Source: Daldinia sp. FL1419
Lineage: Eukaryota > Ascomycota > Sordariomycetes > Xylariales > Hypoxylaceae
Assembly (NCBI GenBank): GCA_025201765.1
Contig: MU623442.1
Span: 1-64,000 of the forward strand
Reading direction: 5' to 3'
Length of the DNA stretch: 64,000 bases
Positions 10,199-20,291 of this stretch are shown piece after piece. Every line of letters starts with the position of its first letter. Positions within the stretch are counted from its first letter, which is position 1. The translations under genes and the position numbers were made by a program. The notes under the pieces are model-generated. The model was not told the origin of the DNA. It worked only from the letters and a program-made list of their open reading frames with translations, and made no database searches.

Positions 10199-12211
10199 AT
10201 GTCGTCTAGACCCGTAAAGAAAAGAAAGCTTACTCCGCCTGGAGATAATGAAGGCTCATCTCGAAAATCCGGCGCAAAAATTCAAAAGGCGTTTTTAACA
10301 AACGCAGCAAATTGGGATTTGGAGCAAGACTATGAGACGAGAGCGCGGAAGGGGAAGAAGAAGGAAAAAGAGAGTACTCGACTTCCCTTAAAACTTCCGG
10401 GAGGGCGTGTCCAGCAATATTCAGCGCCGGTAGATAGCTTTCAGGCTATTGAAAGCGATGAAGACTGGTTAGATGGTGCTGAGGATGTGTCTGAGGGCGA
10501 GGAAGCCGAGGAGCCTGAAATACCAGAGCATCAACAGATATTAGAAGCCAAAGAAGAACTGGCCAAGATAGCTTTGATGCTTAACGAGACCCCTGATGAA
10601 AATACCGGTGCATTCAAGGCTCTAGCCAAGATTGGACAATCCAGAATTCCAACGATACAAAAGCTCGCCTTGGCCACACAGCTTACGGTATATAAAGATG
10701 TTATCCCTGGCTATCGAATACGACCCGTAGCCGAGGATGGTCCAGAGGAAAAGCTATCAAAGGACGTGAGAAAGTTGCGGACCTATGAGACATGCCTCAT
10801 CTCGGGGTATCAAGGATATGTAAAGGAACTCACTAAACATGCGAAGAGCAGCCACGCGACCGGTGTTGCAAGTGTTGCAATTACCTGTGCCTGCAATCTG
10901 CTAACCGCCGTGCCTCATTTCAACTTCCGTTCCGACTTAGTCAAAATACTGGTTGGGAAGCTGAGTACAAGGCGCGTCGACGACGACTTCAATAAGTGTC
11001 TTCAAGCACTCGAAACTCTGTTTGAGGAAGACGAGGAGGGTCGCCCGTCCATGGAAGCAGTCTCACTACTTTCTAAGATGATGAAGGCCAGAGAATACCA
11101 AGTGAATGAGAATGTGATCAACCTCTTCCTTCACCTTCGTCTACTATCGGACTTCTCCGGAAAGGGGTCGAAAGACTCCGTCGACCGTTTGGATGATGGC
11201 CCTACCAAGAAACCGAAGTCAAAGAGGGAGTTCCGTACCAAACGCGAGAGGAAACAGATAAAGGAGCAAAAGGCATTGCAAAAGGATATGGCCAACGCCG
11301 ATGCCCTGGTCCAGCACGAAGAGCGTGATCGCATGGAAGGAGAAACCCTGAAGCTTGTATTCGGTACATACTTCCGGGCCCTTAAGATGCGAGTACCACA
11401 CTTGATGGGTGCTGTTCTGGAGGGTCTATCTAAATACGCGCACTTGATAAACCAAGATTTCTTCGGTGATCTCCTCGAAGCACTAAAAGACCTCGTCAGA
11501 CATAGCGACGCGTTTGAAGAGAACGATGAAGAAGAAAAGGAGGAAGAGGAAGATGATGACACACCCGTACGCAACCCTTCTCGTGAGGCTCTTCTCTGCA
11601 CGACAACAGCATTTGCACTACTTGCGGGTCAGGATGCGCATAACGCTCGCGCAGATCTACACCTTGACCTCTCCTTCTTCACAACACACCTCTACCAGAC
11701 CCTCTATCCTCTAAGTCTGCACCCCGACCTAGAGCTAGGTGCGCGATCCCTGCACCTTCCTGATCCAGACAAGCCGTCGCAGGCCCGCGACAAGAACCGG
11801 AAATCCAGCAATAAAGTCAACCTACAAACAACCACCGTCCTCCTAATCCGCTGTCTTACCGCTGTTCTCCTGCCCCCCTGGAACGTGCGCTCCGTCCCGC
11901 CCATCCGCCTCGCGGCTTTCGCCAAGCAACTAATGACAGCTTCTCTGCATATGCCAGAGAAGTCTGCGCAAGCCCTGCTGGCTCTTCTCGCGGATGTGGC
12001 AGGTACGCATGGCCGCAAGATCGCAGCACTGTGGAATACGGAGGAGCGAAAGGGTGACGGCGCATTTAACCCGCTAGCGGATAGTGCTGAGGCCAGCAAT
12101 CCGTTTGCGACGACGGTTTGGGAGGGCGAGATTCTGCGGCGACACTATTGTCCCGCGGTAAGGAGGGGTGTGGGGATTGTGGAGAAGAGTATGAATACGG
12201 CGGAGAGGTAG
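10199..12211 (+). CDS. NOC3: Nucleolar complex-associated protein Noc3
   Basis: One uninterrupted frame of 670 residues. The N-terminus is a lysine-rich nuclear signal (RPVKKRKLTPP, KGKKKEKES) followed by an acidic stretch. The Noc3 core begins near residue 110: EAKEELAKIALMLNETPDEN, then KLALATQLTVYKDVIPGYRI and a lysine-rich KSKREFRTKRERKQIKEQKA. The CBF-like domain fills the C-terminal half and is broken by an acidic run of about 20 residues near residue 440. Noc3 pairs with Noc2 to move pre-60S particles from nucleolus to nucleoplasm, and also has a reported role in replication initiation. The length is close to yeast Noc3 (663). Confidence 0.95.
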   Translation: MSSRPVKKRKLTPPGDNEGSSRKSGAKIQKAFLTNAANWDLEQDYETRARKGKKKEKESTRLPLKLPGGRVQQYSAPVDSFQAIESDEDWLDGAEDVSEGEEAEEPEIPEHQQILEAKEELAKIALMLNETPDENTGAFKALAKIGQSRIPTIQKLALATQLTVYKDVIPGYRIRPVAEDGPEEKLSKDVRKLRTYETCLISGYQGYVKELTKHAKSSHATGVASVAITCACNLLTAVPHFNFRSDLVKILVGKLSTRRVDDDFNKCLQALETLFEEDEEGRPSMEAVSLLSKMMKAREYQVNENVINLFLHLRLLSDFSGKGSKDSVDRLDDGPTKKPKSKREFRTKRERKQIKEQKALQKDMANADALVQHEERDRMEGETLKLVFGTYFRALKMRVPHLMGAVLEGLSKYAHLINQDFFGDLLEALKDLVRHSDAFEENDEEEKEEEEDDDTPVRNPSREALLCTTTAFALLAGQDAHNARADLHLDLSFFTTHLYQTLYPLSLHPDLELGARSLHLPDPDKPSQARDKNRKSSNKVNLQTTTVLLIRCLTAVLLPPWNVRSVPPIRLAAFAKQLMTASLHMPEKSAQALLALLADVAGTHGRKIAALWNTEERKGDGAFNPLADSAEASNPFATTVWEGEILRRHYCPAVRRGVGIVEKSMNTAER

Positions 12212-13299
12212 GGGAGATCTGGAAAGAAGGAAAAGGGGTGAAAGGGAAGCGAGTCGAGATAGTTTGGTATAGTATGGCATGATGTCTAATGCATGCATGC
12301 GTACGAAGGTGTGGTTTTATATATCTTGTTTCTATGCGCCAATACCTGATTAGTATGGATACCTGCTATACATGTTGGCATCTTAAACATGAATAATCCA
12401 GAGATTACGACGTTTTCCGTATAATACTACCCCTATCTCTTTATTTTGGATGATGTCGTATCTAGTGCTTGGTAGTATAACGGTTATGGACGACACAGTA
12501 CACCTGTTTCGTTAGTACAGCTTACAATCTACTTCAAATACCAATATCAGGGCGTTTCTAATGCTTGTTGTCTTCATTAATATACCCCTCTTATCTTGCC
12601 CGCCTATCTCCGTAGGCACGCACAGGATAACGTTCCGATTTCTACGGGCTCACTTTGAAAGAAGTAGCATCGTGCCTTAAAACGCGTTATTATGCCTCTA
12701 TGTTTAAGGCTGCCAAAATGCCTGGCTTTCAAGTCCCTAACTGATGTTACAAATACAAATAACACGAACTCGTCACTGAACCCCCGTAGGTGACTATTCG
12801 AAAAACAAGAACAATACATGATAGGGCCAACCACAAAATCTGTCTGCCACCCAACCTAGTAGAAGACGTTCTTAGTCGAGTAGATAGGAGTGTAAAACTC
12901 TATGGCCAGACGTAGGTCCCTTCCCCTATACACAACAGGGATCTGGCTGTAGACAATAGACTAGAAGAACTCCTAGGCCAAGTTATAGGCGTTTATTCGC
13001 CCACCTGAGCAGCTTCTCAATTTTGATTGCCGATAAAACATTAGCAGGTAATAGTAGTCGCAAATTCGCGAACATGAACTGACGCGTCATCATTATAATT
13101 AGGTAGACTTTTATGACCGATGCTTCGAAGGGGTTCGAAAAGGGGTTTCGACAGACGCGCGTAAATATGAAAAGAAGAAAGAAGAATGAAACTCTGGAGT
13201 TACCCTGGCTTGCCATGTCGGGCAATGCGAAGTTGGTAATAGCACGCGCGAGGGATAATAGTAACTCAAGTTCCAGAACAGACACTGCGTTGAGCGGCT
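12212..13299. other. Convergent 3' intergenic region
   Basis: About 1.1 kb between NOC3 and the GLxxSRW protein, which point at each other. Several frames of 75-100 codons exist on the minus strand, but none shows a recognisable domain. No RNA gene was seen. Confidence 0.5.
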
Positions 13300-14214
13300 T
13301 TAGGCCCAGCGAGAATTTGCCAGACCAGGGCCTTTAGAGATGCCGCTCTGTACGATACCAGCGGGTGATGCGGGGGGGCCGCGATTCTTCTCGGTCGGGG
13401 TATTGATACGCGCAGCTGTTTCCCTGGGCTGCTCGGGATCTTTCTCAGGGTAATGATTAGGGTTTTTGGAGTTCCATCGCGAAGCGTCGAGGCCTAGTTT
13501 GACTTTGCCATTCGCCTCCACGCCACTCATGACGGTGTCTTTATCCTTGGGGGCCTCTTTGGTGGTGAATTGCATCACAGGTTGGCTGATAGGCTCGTCT
13601 GCTTCGTCGAGAAGAGATCCCTTAGACTGATTGGAATTTGAGTGGCGGTGCCAAGGAGCCGTGGTTTGTTGCTGGTGGATAGCGGTAGCGTCGGAATCAC
13701 CCAGTAGAAAGGAATCCGATCCATTGTTATTGGGTTGGGATGGATTGTTGGATTCATATGGTTTGGGGAGTCGTTGCTGTTCGAAATATAGAGGCGAGGG
13801 TCGAGCAGCCTGAAAGTAGTTTTCAGTATTCTGATAGGAAGGAGGCCCTTGCTGTGTGGATATACCCTCGGCAGGGGAAGGGAAGGCTTGCGATTCTCTA
13901 TTGTTGTGGAACATGAATGCGTTCGGATGACCAGGTGTTGGGACCATGCTTCTCTGGGTGGTTTGCGATGAATGATACCGTCTCGTATATCTTTGAGGAT
14001 CCATTGTTGAATCCGAGCCTCGTTGGATACGACCTTGTACACTATTTCCCTGATTGTATTGATAGTGCTTTTGAAGATGGTTTACCGAGATGTCTCCTGG
14101 TCGACCATTATCACCTCCCTTATTCTGGTTCCTTTTATTCTGACGCGGTGATTTGGCACGTGTAAACGAAGCTTGTAGCGCCTTCGCATCTTCTAGGTTT
14201 CCACGACCAAACAT
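13300..14214 (-). CDS. Disordered fungal protein with two GLxxSRW motifs
   Basis: 304 residues in one exon from MFGRGNLEDAKALQASF; an in-frame ATG 126 bases upstream looks like leader sequence. The protein is rich in Gln, Asn, Ser and Pro with almost no hydrophobic core, so it is predicted to be disordered. The short motif appears twice: LGLDASRWN near residue 255 and PGLANSRWA as the last nine residues. Between them lies an acidic patch (LLDEADEPISQP). I do not recognise a named family. A repeated terminal motif suggests a docking peptide for a folded partner, perhaps in RNA metabolism given the Q/N-rich, R-containing context, but this is inference. Confidence 0.75.
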   Translation of the reverse strand: MFGRGNLEDAKALQASFTRAKSPRQNKRNQNKGGDNGRPGDISVNHLQKHYQYNQGNSVQGRIQRGSDSTMDPQRYTRRYHSSQTTQRSMVPTPGHPNAFMFHNNRESQAFPSPAEGISTQQGPPSYQNTENYFQAARPSPLYFEQQRLPKPYESNNPSQPNNNGSDSFLLGDSDATAIHQQQTTAPWHRHSNSNQSKGSLLDEADEPISQPVMQFTTKEAPKDKDTVMSGVEANGKVKLGLDASRWNSKNPNHYPEKDPEQPRETAARINTPTEKNRGPPASPAGIVQSGISKGPGLANSRWA

Positions 14215-15218
14215 TTTGCTAGTAAATAACCAGAGAATTCGTGTTGCTTTCAGGTTGTTTAGTTGCCTCAAACCAAAACGCTGACTAGTTAAAATAAAGG
14301 GTTGGAAGCAGCATGTGTTCGAACGATAGACGCCCCTCAAAGATCAAGATGATATTAGTGTGAGGAGTTACCCAACACTCACTAGGATAATGTAGGCTTT
14401 TGTGTATATCGTGAATTACCTAGTATGGGGTTGGCAGGGTAAAGTGTGTAGGTGCCTAGGGTAGGTAGGCAGGTATGAAAGTATGCAAGAGGTGCCTACC
14501 TGATGTTAGGTATGCCAGAGGTATGTAGGTAGGTTGTAACTACAAGGCCTTCCACATGTACGCAGGCACCTGAGGAACTAAATGTCCATGCTGCTGCCCC
14601 GGAGATGGTAGGACAGACGACCAAGGGGAAGTTATATAACTTCAAAGCTCTTTCTTTTAATATTTCTAACTTCCTTCCATGCAGATGTAAGCTTAAGTTC
14701 CTAGACAGGATCCCTAAGCAGGCCCCCTTCCCCTTGCTCTCACTTCTTTGCTAGTGCATGATTTGATAATATTGTGTATTTGTTGGCTCTTCTAACCCTT
14801 ATCATCACGTCTAACGTCTAACGTCTAACGTCTAACGCACTATGAACTTCCCAAAAAATTTTTGATCGCGGTCTAATAAAACAGCGAAATAAATTGGAAA
14901 ATGTAGTGGTTCACATTGGTGTTTGTAGATGCGGGCACCCATCCAAGTACAAACAAAATTCACTGGGCAAAGGATTTCTTAGCAGATGACAGGTTGTAAC
15001 ATATACCATAATAACGAATATCTAGAGCCTCTGACCTTTAAGAATCTAGTGTGATATCCTTAAGTTGTGGCCATCTCAATGCCCAAATCCTATCGTAGCA
15101 CGCAATCATGCTTTAGGGCTATCCGATTGTACATAGTTAATATCCGCTATAAGGTCAAATTACCTATGACTTTTATGGGAAGATCTTGAGTAAGGTGTAA
15201 GGTAACATCTATCAGTAC
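14215..15218. other. Intergenic, motif-rich
   Basis: Upstream of the GLxxSRW gene and downstream of POP3. 14440-14540 is dense in GTAGGTAGGTA and GGTGCCTACC motifs. A four-copy heptanucleotide tandem, CTAACGT, sits at 14808-14838. No gene is supported. Confidence 0.5.
14808..14838. repeat. Tandem heptamer CTAACGT x4
   Basis: Four head-to-tail copies of CTAACGT, the last ending in C. It is a small microsatellite in intergenic DNA. Confidence 0.9.
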
Positions 15219-16169
15219 CTACCCTATTGGTCCATGGTTATGCTGTTTCTTGACACCCACGAAGGTCTCGATAGTGTTAATATTGGTTGCCTTATACTCT
15301 GCTTTTCTTGCCTCTCCTATCCATTGTATCTCAACCTCGGGAACGTGTTTGGATACAAATTCAACTAATGCCTTAGAACCGGGGGCACCTTTGCGAATTC
15401 CGATGCAAGAAACTCGAGGGATACCTAGCGACTCAGATAGACGATCCTCACATGGTTTCGATAACCCGACTAGCCTGATGGGCGTCTGTTCAGGATGTGC
15501 TTTTGAAGCGACTGCTACCATCTGCGGAAGATGCCCATTGATAGCATTTGACTGCCCGGATCGGGCTACAAATATGGCCGAATAGAAGGAGTGAAATGTG
15601 TTCTGGGTCGGAGTTTCGTTGTCAGGGTTGGTCTCTACTATCCGTGTTTGGGATGCTGACTCCTGTAGATGACGCGTGACGGTTGCAAGCCCAACATCTA
15701 CATAAAACTTCAACTCCGGAGCGGGAGGGGGTGGGATGGCTTGAGAGTTTGTGGCTGGACTCTTGCGTTTTCGTTTCTTATCACGTTTGCCTTTCGACAA
15801 CTCAATATACTCTGAGCGATATCGACCCAAAGGTGCAAGCAAACTATTCCATGAGGTTAGCGCAGAAGACATGGTTACGAAACTCCTCAAACTGAGTGAA
15901 AGGCTAGCCCGGTTGATCCTTTTACTAGACTTATTCCATGTAGGTGAGCCATTCCTCACTCCTCACTCCCCCTTAAGACTCCCTCGACTTACTTGCAAAG
16001 AAGTTCTAAGATGGTCTCTTGGTCACCAAGAGTTACGTTAGGCCTACCGTCATTAGTATGAGTATCCCGAATCCGTTATGACAGAAATGTCGGAGGGCCA
16101 TGTTTCCTACCATAATACAGCTGAATAGGGCGTGTCTAGCTGATAGACGAGTTTCTTTTTTCTTTCCAT
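15219..16169 (-). CDS. POP3: RNase P/MRP protein subunit Pop3
   Basis: Three exons on the minus strand (16111-16169, 15993-16043, 15219-15843) give 244 residues. The first two are small: exon 1 codes for MERKKKLVYQLDTPYSAVL and exon 2 for NVTLGDQETILELLC. Joined to exon 3 they rebuild the Pop3 opening YSAVLWPNVTLGDQETILEL followed by LLAPLGRYRSEY. All three junctions keep frame and use GTAGG/GTAAGT donors with CTAAC or CTAAT branch sites. Exon 3 holds a basic patch (KGKRDKKRKRKS), the L7Ae-like core (FYVDVGLATVTRHL) and LGIPRVSCIGI. Pop3 binds RNase P and RNase MRP RNA for tRNA and rRNA processing. Reading only the longest frame would give a false N-terminus. Confidence 0.9.
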
Positions 16170-16773
16170 CTTCGAACATAGCCCGTTTCGATGCAAAAGT
16201 ATGTGATATGACTAGTACCGTTATTGGTTTAGGCCGATTAAAATCAAATTCCCATATTTCGATTTGTGTCCTTGCAATTCTCGATATTAAGGCGGGTTAC
16301 GTATTGCTTTTTATTATATAGTCTATAGGTATTCGAATTGGCTTGAACCAGGTAGGGGCACTTGATGTAGAATAATAAGTTTCGTTCTAGGTTAGTGGAA
16401 TACTACGAATACATAGCACATAACTATGTACAATTAGGTAGGTATCTTGTGGGTATTTGGATTACCTATAGTAGGTGCAATAGCTGGTCTGTGCTCAAGT
16501 CTACTTCAGTAGGTAAGCTCGAAATAAAGTCTGTTAAAAATATCTAGTTAACCTAGGTAGTTAGTTGTAGTATGTACATGTACCTAGTTAACCTAACAGA
16601 TAGAATCATACTCTAATTATCCAGGACGAAGTCCGGTTTATAGGTATTATAGGTATTAGGTAACCTAGATCTTTTAGGAAATTAGATTATACCTTTAAAA
16701 ATCTCGGCCCTATAAATTCTTTGTCTTTAATAAAACAAGGAAAAAAAAAAGAAGGGCGGGAGGGAAGGTTTGA
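16170..16773. other. Intergenic upstream of POP3
   Basis: About 600 bases. 16430-16670 is rich in TAGGTAGG and CCTAGGTT motifs. CCAGGACGAAGTCC at 16621-16634 is the reverse complement of a string at 1877-1890 next to the satellite. The open frame 16100-16321 runs antisense over POP3 exon 1 and is rejected. Confidence 0.5.
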
Positions 16774-17793
16774 TTATCGGTGAACTTTTTGCCATAGTCC
16801 TTTGATCGTATCCATATCCGCTTTCACGGTGTCGCTATCCTCATGCTCATTCGAGACTTCTATTTTAGATCTCAATCGCGCTATCATTAAGTCTAGGGCT
16901 ATCTTCGGAGACACCAACGATAGCTCTTCGCTTAGTTTGGCCTGACTGATTATTCTGCCGTTGCATAACTGTCTTACGAGGCTTTCTGCCATATCCTGAC
17001 AATTGCTTGTCAACAGGTTGTAGCGGGGATGAAGCTGCATGTGGTTGGCTCCTAGCGTCTGGTATGAGTAAAAGAATTCGCAGTTTACGTAGGTAGGCAC
17101 CCAAGATATCAATGCTCCCGTACCTATTTCTTGGATTTCTTTATGAGATTTTGTTGTCTCGCCGATATAGTAGCACGAGCTCCACGTTTGGATGAATTCA
17201 GGGGTGATCTCAGTTACGCGAAAATAGCTTTTACCAATAGCGTTAAGTGCCATCTGGTCACTCATGAGGTCGTAACAATGAGAAGGGTTGGAGCTACGGT
17301 CGATTACGCATAAAGCCCAGTGGTTGACACTATTTTGGCTCATACCGACATGTTTGGCAAGCAATTTGTACGTGGTTTTTGACAATTCAAATCTGCCGAA
17401 CTCGATAAGCGTCGTGATTAAGAAGACGGCTCTATGAGATGTGATCGGATCCCATTGTAACGGTGGCATCTCGACGGCCGACTCCCCGGTAACCCTTGAT
17501 AAAACCAGGCAAAGGAACTCGTTCTTTTCCCGCCGACGCCGTTCTTCTTCGGCTTTAGCTGCATCTTCTGCCTCCGAGGAACCCCGCGATTTTCTTCGTT
17601 CCCTATGAGTGAAAAAAAGAAGGTGCATTAGACGCCTGAAGAGTAAAGGTCACGAGGCCACTTGAATAAATGATATTTTGGAAGTAAGTGAAATAATAGA
17701 AACAAGAGAATTATGTATTTACCATTTCTCCTTGAGATAATCCTCCGTAACCAGCTGAGCGATTTTTAGCCTTGATAATACATCGAATCCCAT
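16774..17793 (-). CDS. Probable permuted papain-like hydrolase, uncharacterised
   Basis: Exons 17723-17793 and 16774-17602 (minus) give 299 residues, starting MGFDVLSRLKIAQLVTEDYL. A charged helix follows (AKAEEERRRREKNE). The core has NHWALCVID near residue 130 and YNLLTSNCQDMAESL near residue 230. A histidine at the start of a strand followed about 100 residues later by Asn-Cys at the start of a helix is the order seen in circularly permuted papain-like folds (PPPDE, LRAT/NlpC-P60 groups). That assignment is inference from two motifs. A further 5' exon is possible, since a TTTCAG acceptor lies just upstream and reads YYLEM into the chosen start. No signal peptide or membrane segment is visible. 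Confidence 0.7.
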
Positions 17794-20291
17794 CTCTAGG
17801 TAATACCTGAAATCCCCGATCAGTCGTCTAGCCAAGCTTGTTAGAACTTAAAAATGCGAATATTTTTGAGCATGGTTGTTTAATTACTTGGATACCTCTT
17901 CTTATATTCTAGAGTTTTAATATGTACAAATTTCTTCACAGCCCACCTGTTCCGCTCCTGAGCGTACTATTAGGAGGTGTGCATGTACCCAGGTAGGTAC
18001 TATGTAATTAAGACAGCTGACACAGCTGACCCAGCCGACTATCCGTTGTCCCTGTCTGAGTAACTTGCATTAGAAATTTGCTTGCGGCTTTGCTTGCGGC
18101 TCCATTACCTAACGCACACCTACTAAGCGCCTTGCGCAGTTTGAAGCCTATTCGAGATTAAAATATACATATGATTTATTGTACATACCTATTACTACTG
18201 GATTTGAATACCTTACATAGTACCTAGGTTAGGTAGAGGTATTTAGCTGAGTACGTGGGTACATGTAGCTAGTAATCTTATGGAAATCTCCTATCCCTTA
18301 GGTACCTTAGTACCTTAGTACCTAAGCTGAAGTTACTTCATGTGTAGATGTATACGCACGTACCATGTAATCAGTACCTCCGTAAGCTACCTACGATGTA
18401 GTAGGTAGGTAGGTACCTATTTTAAATACCTATTAAGATAGGTATAAAAAGAAGTTTTCCTCCGCACTCAAACATCTTCTACTCTTCTACTCTGTCAAGA
18501 TGTTTGGGAGAGGAACAGCTTTACTAATTCCACCAAAAAGGGTTCACTTATTACGAATTTGTATATGTTTTATGTTGTGCACATGTCAACATTTGCCTAA
18601 AAGCCGGTACTTCTAGAACTTGGGTATCCAATTCCATTGAGTGGAGGCCAACTGCGAAATTGCCCGCCCTGTCATCACTGTACACAGTAGACCAGGACCT
18701 CGGCATCTAGGAAGGCACCTAGATACCTAGTTGCCTGGTCCTGCAGCCTAGACCCGCTAAAGTAAGTTGACTTTCCCCTACCTGCGCGTATGTACACTAC
18801 AATTTGTTACGACTAGCTGGAAATTTATCGCATCGTGCTTCATTCTGCATACGTCTTCCAATCCTGCATTGTATCCGGATATTGGGCGCCCTACGGATAT
18901 CTAATCGCAAACTTCTAGGCCTCCTTCCAATATTCTCCGACTTGAATCGCCTATTGTTGAGAGATTCGGAGTTGTGCAAGGCACCTTCTCAACATTTCAT
19001 GTCCTTACCTAGTAGGTAGGTTACTTCCATACTTCCATATTTCCATACTTTTAGGAGGTACCTACGTATCTTACCTGGGTAATTTCCATACATTGTATGC
19101 TCTTAGATAGGTAATACGTCAATCCTCTAAGTTTTCGCCCATCTTTCTGCACATCTTCTCCACTCCAAGCAATCCACTAACATTGCCTAATTCTCTGGCA
19201 CCTCTCATTAATCATCCAACAGCTACACAGGTATTCTTTTGAGACAGGAAAAACCATCCCAAGCAGATCTTCGACTCAGCCTTGCCTATTTATCTACACT
19301 AACTTATCCACTTCAATCAGTGTCACATTGTGTCCCCATCCGGAATTCTTGATAGGTATCCTATTAGATACACCAAAGAAGCCTTCATTCGTGTTCACGC
19401 CCGCGTTGCGTACGATTACGGCTCTCTCCACCTACACGGCATATGTATGCCTATCTATCTAAGGTATTTACCTAGATACCTCTTAGTAAATCTTTCAACA
19501 GCCAAGCGTTTCAACTCTTTGAGAGGATTACTGGTCTTTTTTCTTTTTTTTTTTTTTTTTTTTCTTTCCTGATATAAGGTAAGTTAATCAACCACCCTGT
19601 ATCACACCCAAACTATATTGGAAATCTACGAGATTAGAAATCTTCGAGAGGATCGCGCGATAGAGATTGGTCCCGGGGAAAGATGGAAAAAAAAGAAAGA
19701 ACCCCTACCCTCCCACTTGCCTAGGATTAGCAAATTTCTTAGCTAGTCCCAGGTAAATGCTACTACTGTAGCGGGTAGCTGAGCTCTTGTTTCCCACTTT
19801 GCCAGGGCCTTCCTAAACAGTTCTCCACACGCCCCTCCCCCACCATTAGCTTCCCTCACACTCGCACCACTGCACCACTGACGCCAGAGTCCCAAAGAAA
19901 AGCCCCCCCAGTCAACTAAAAAAGTAACTGGAGCTTCTCCAACGTCCATCGTCACAAATCTATACTACTACAGGTGCCTATCTTTTTTTTTCCCCAGCGG
20001 TTTCTTTATCAAAAGAATTCCCGTTCTTGCAGTTTAAGAAAATCATTTTCTCTTCTTATGACATTTTGATACCCTTTGTAGACTTTTGATTGTCTTTTTC
20101 ATTCCTCTCTTTCTTCTCCTATCGTCTATTGTGTTTTATTTTTCCAGTGTTTTACCCCGCCTATCTTTCCGTAACCCACATGCTAATTCTGGAGTCCAGT
20201 AGCAGCCGCCGAGCCTTCTCGCGCGAACGCCTCGAGCTTTGTCTGGAGCTCCACGATTTCCACCATTCCCAGCCCTGTCAGCTAGGTACAG
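17794..20291. other. Long intergenic region and probable 5' leader of the deubiquitinase gene
   Basis: About 2.5 kb without a supported gene. 18180-18440 is packed with TACCTAGGTA, GGTACCTTA and GTAGGTAGGTAGG motifs. From about 19130 the plus strand becomes pyrimidine-rich, with several T runs (19540-19563, 19982-19992) and CTTCTCC-type tracts. This resembles the long 5' leader of a fungal regulatory gene. The small frames here show no conserved content. Confidence 0.5.

Noticed and set aside
14214..14340. Upstream ATG of the GLxxSRW protein (MRGVYRSNTC)
   Set aside because: The extra 42 residues differ in composition from the rest and look like translated leader.
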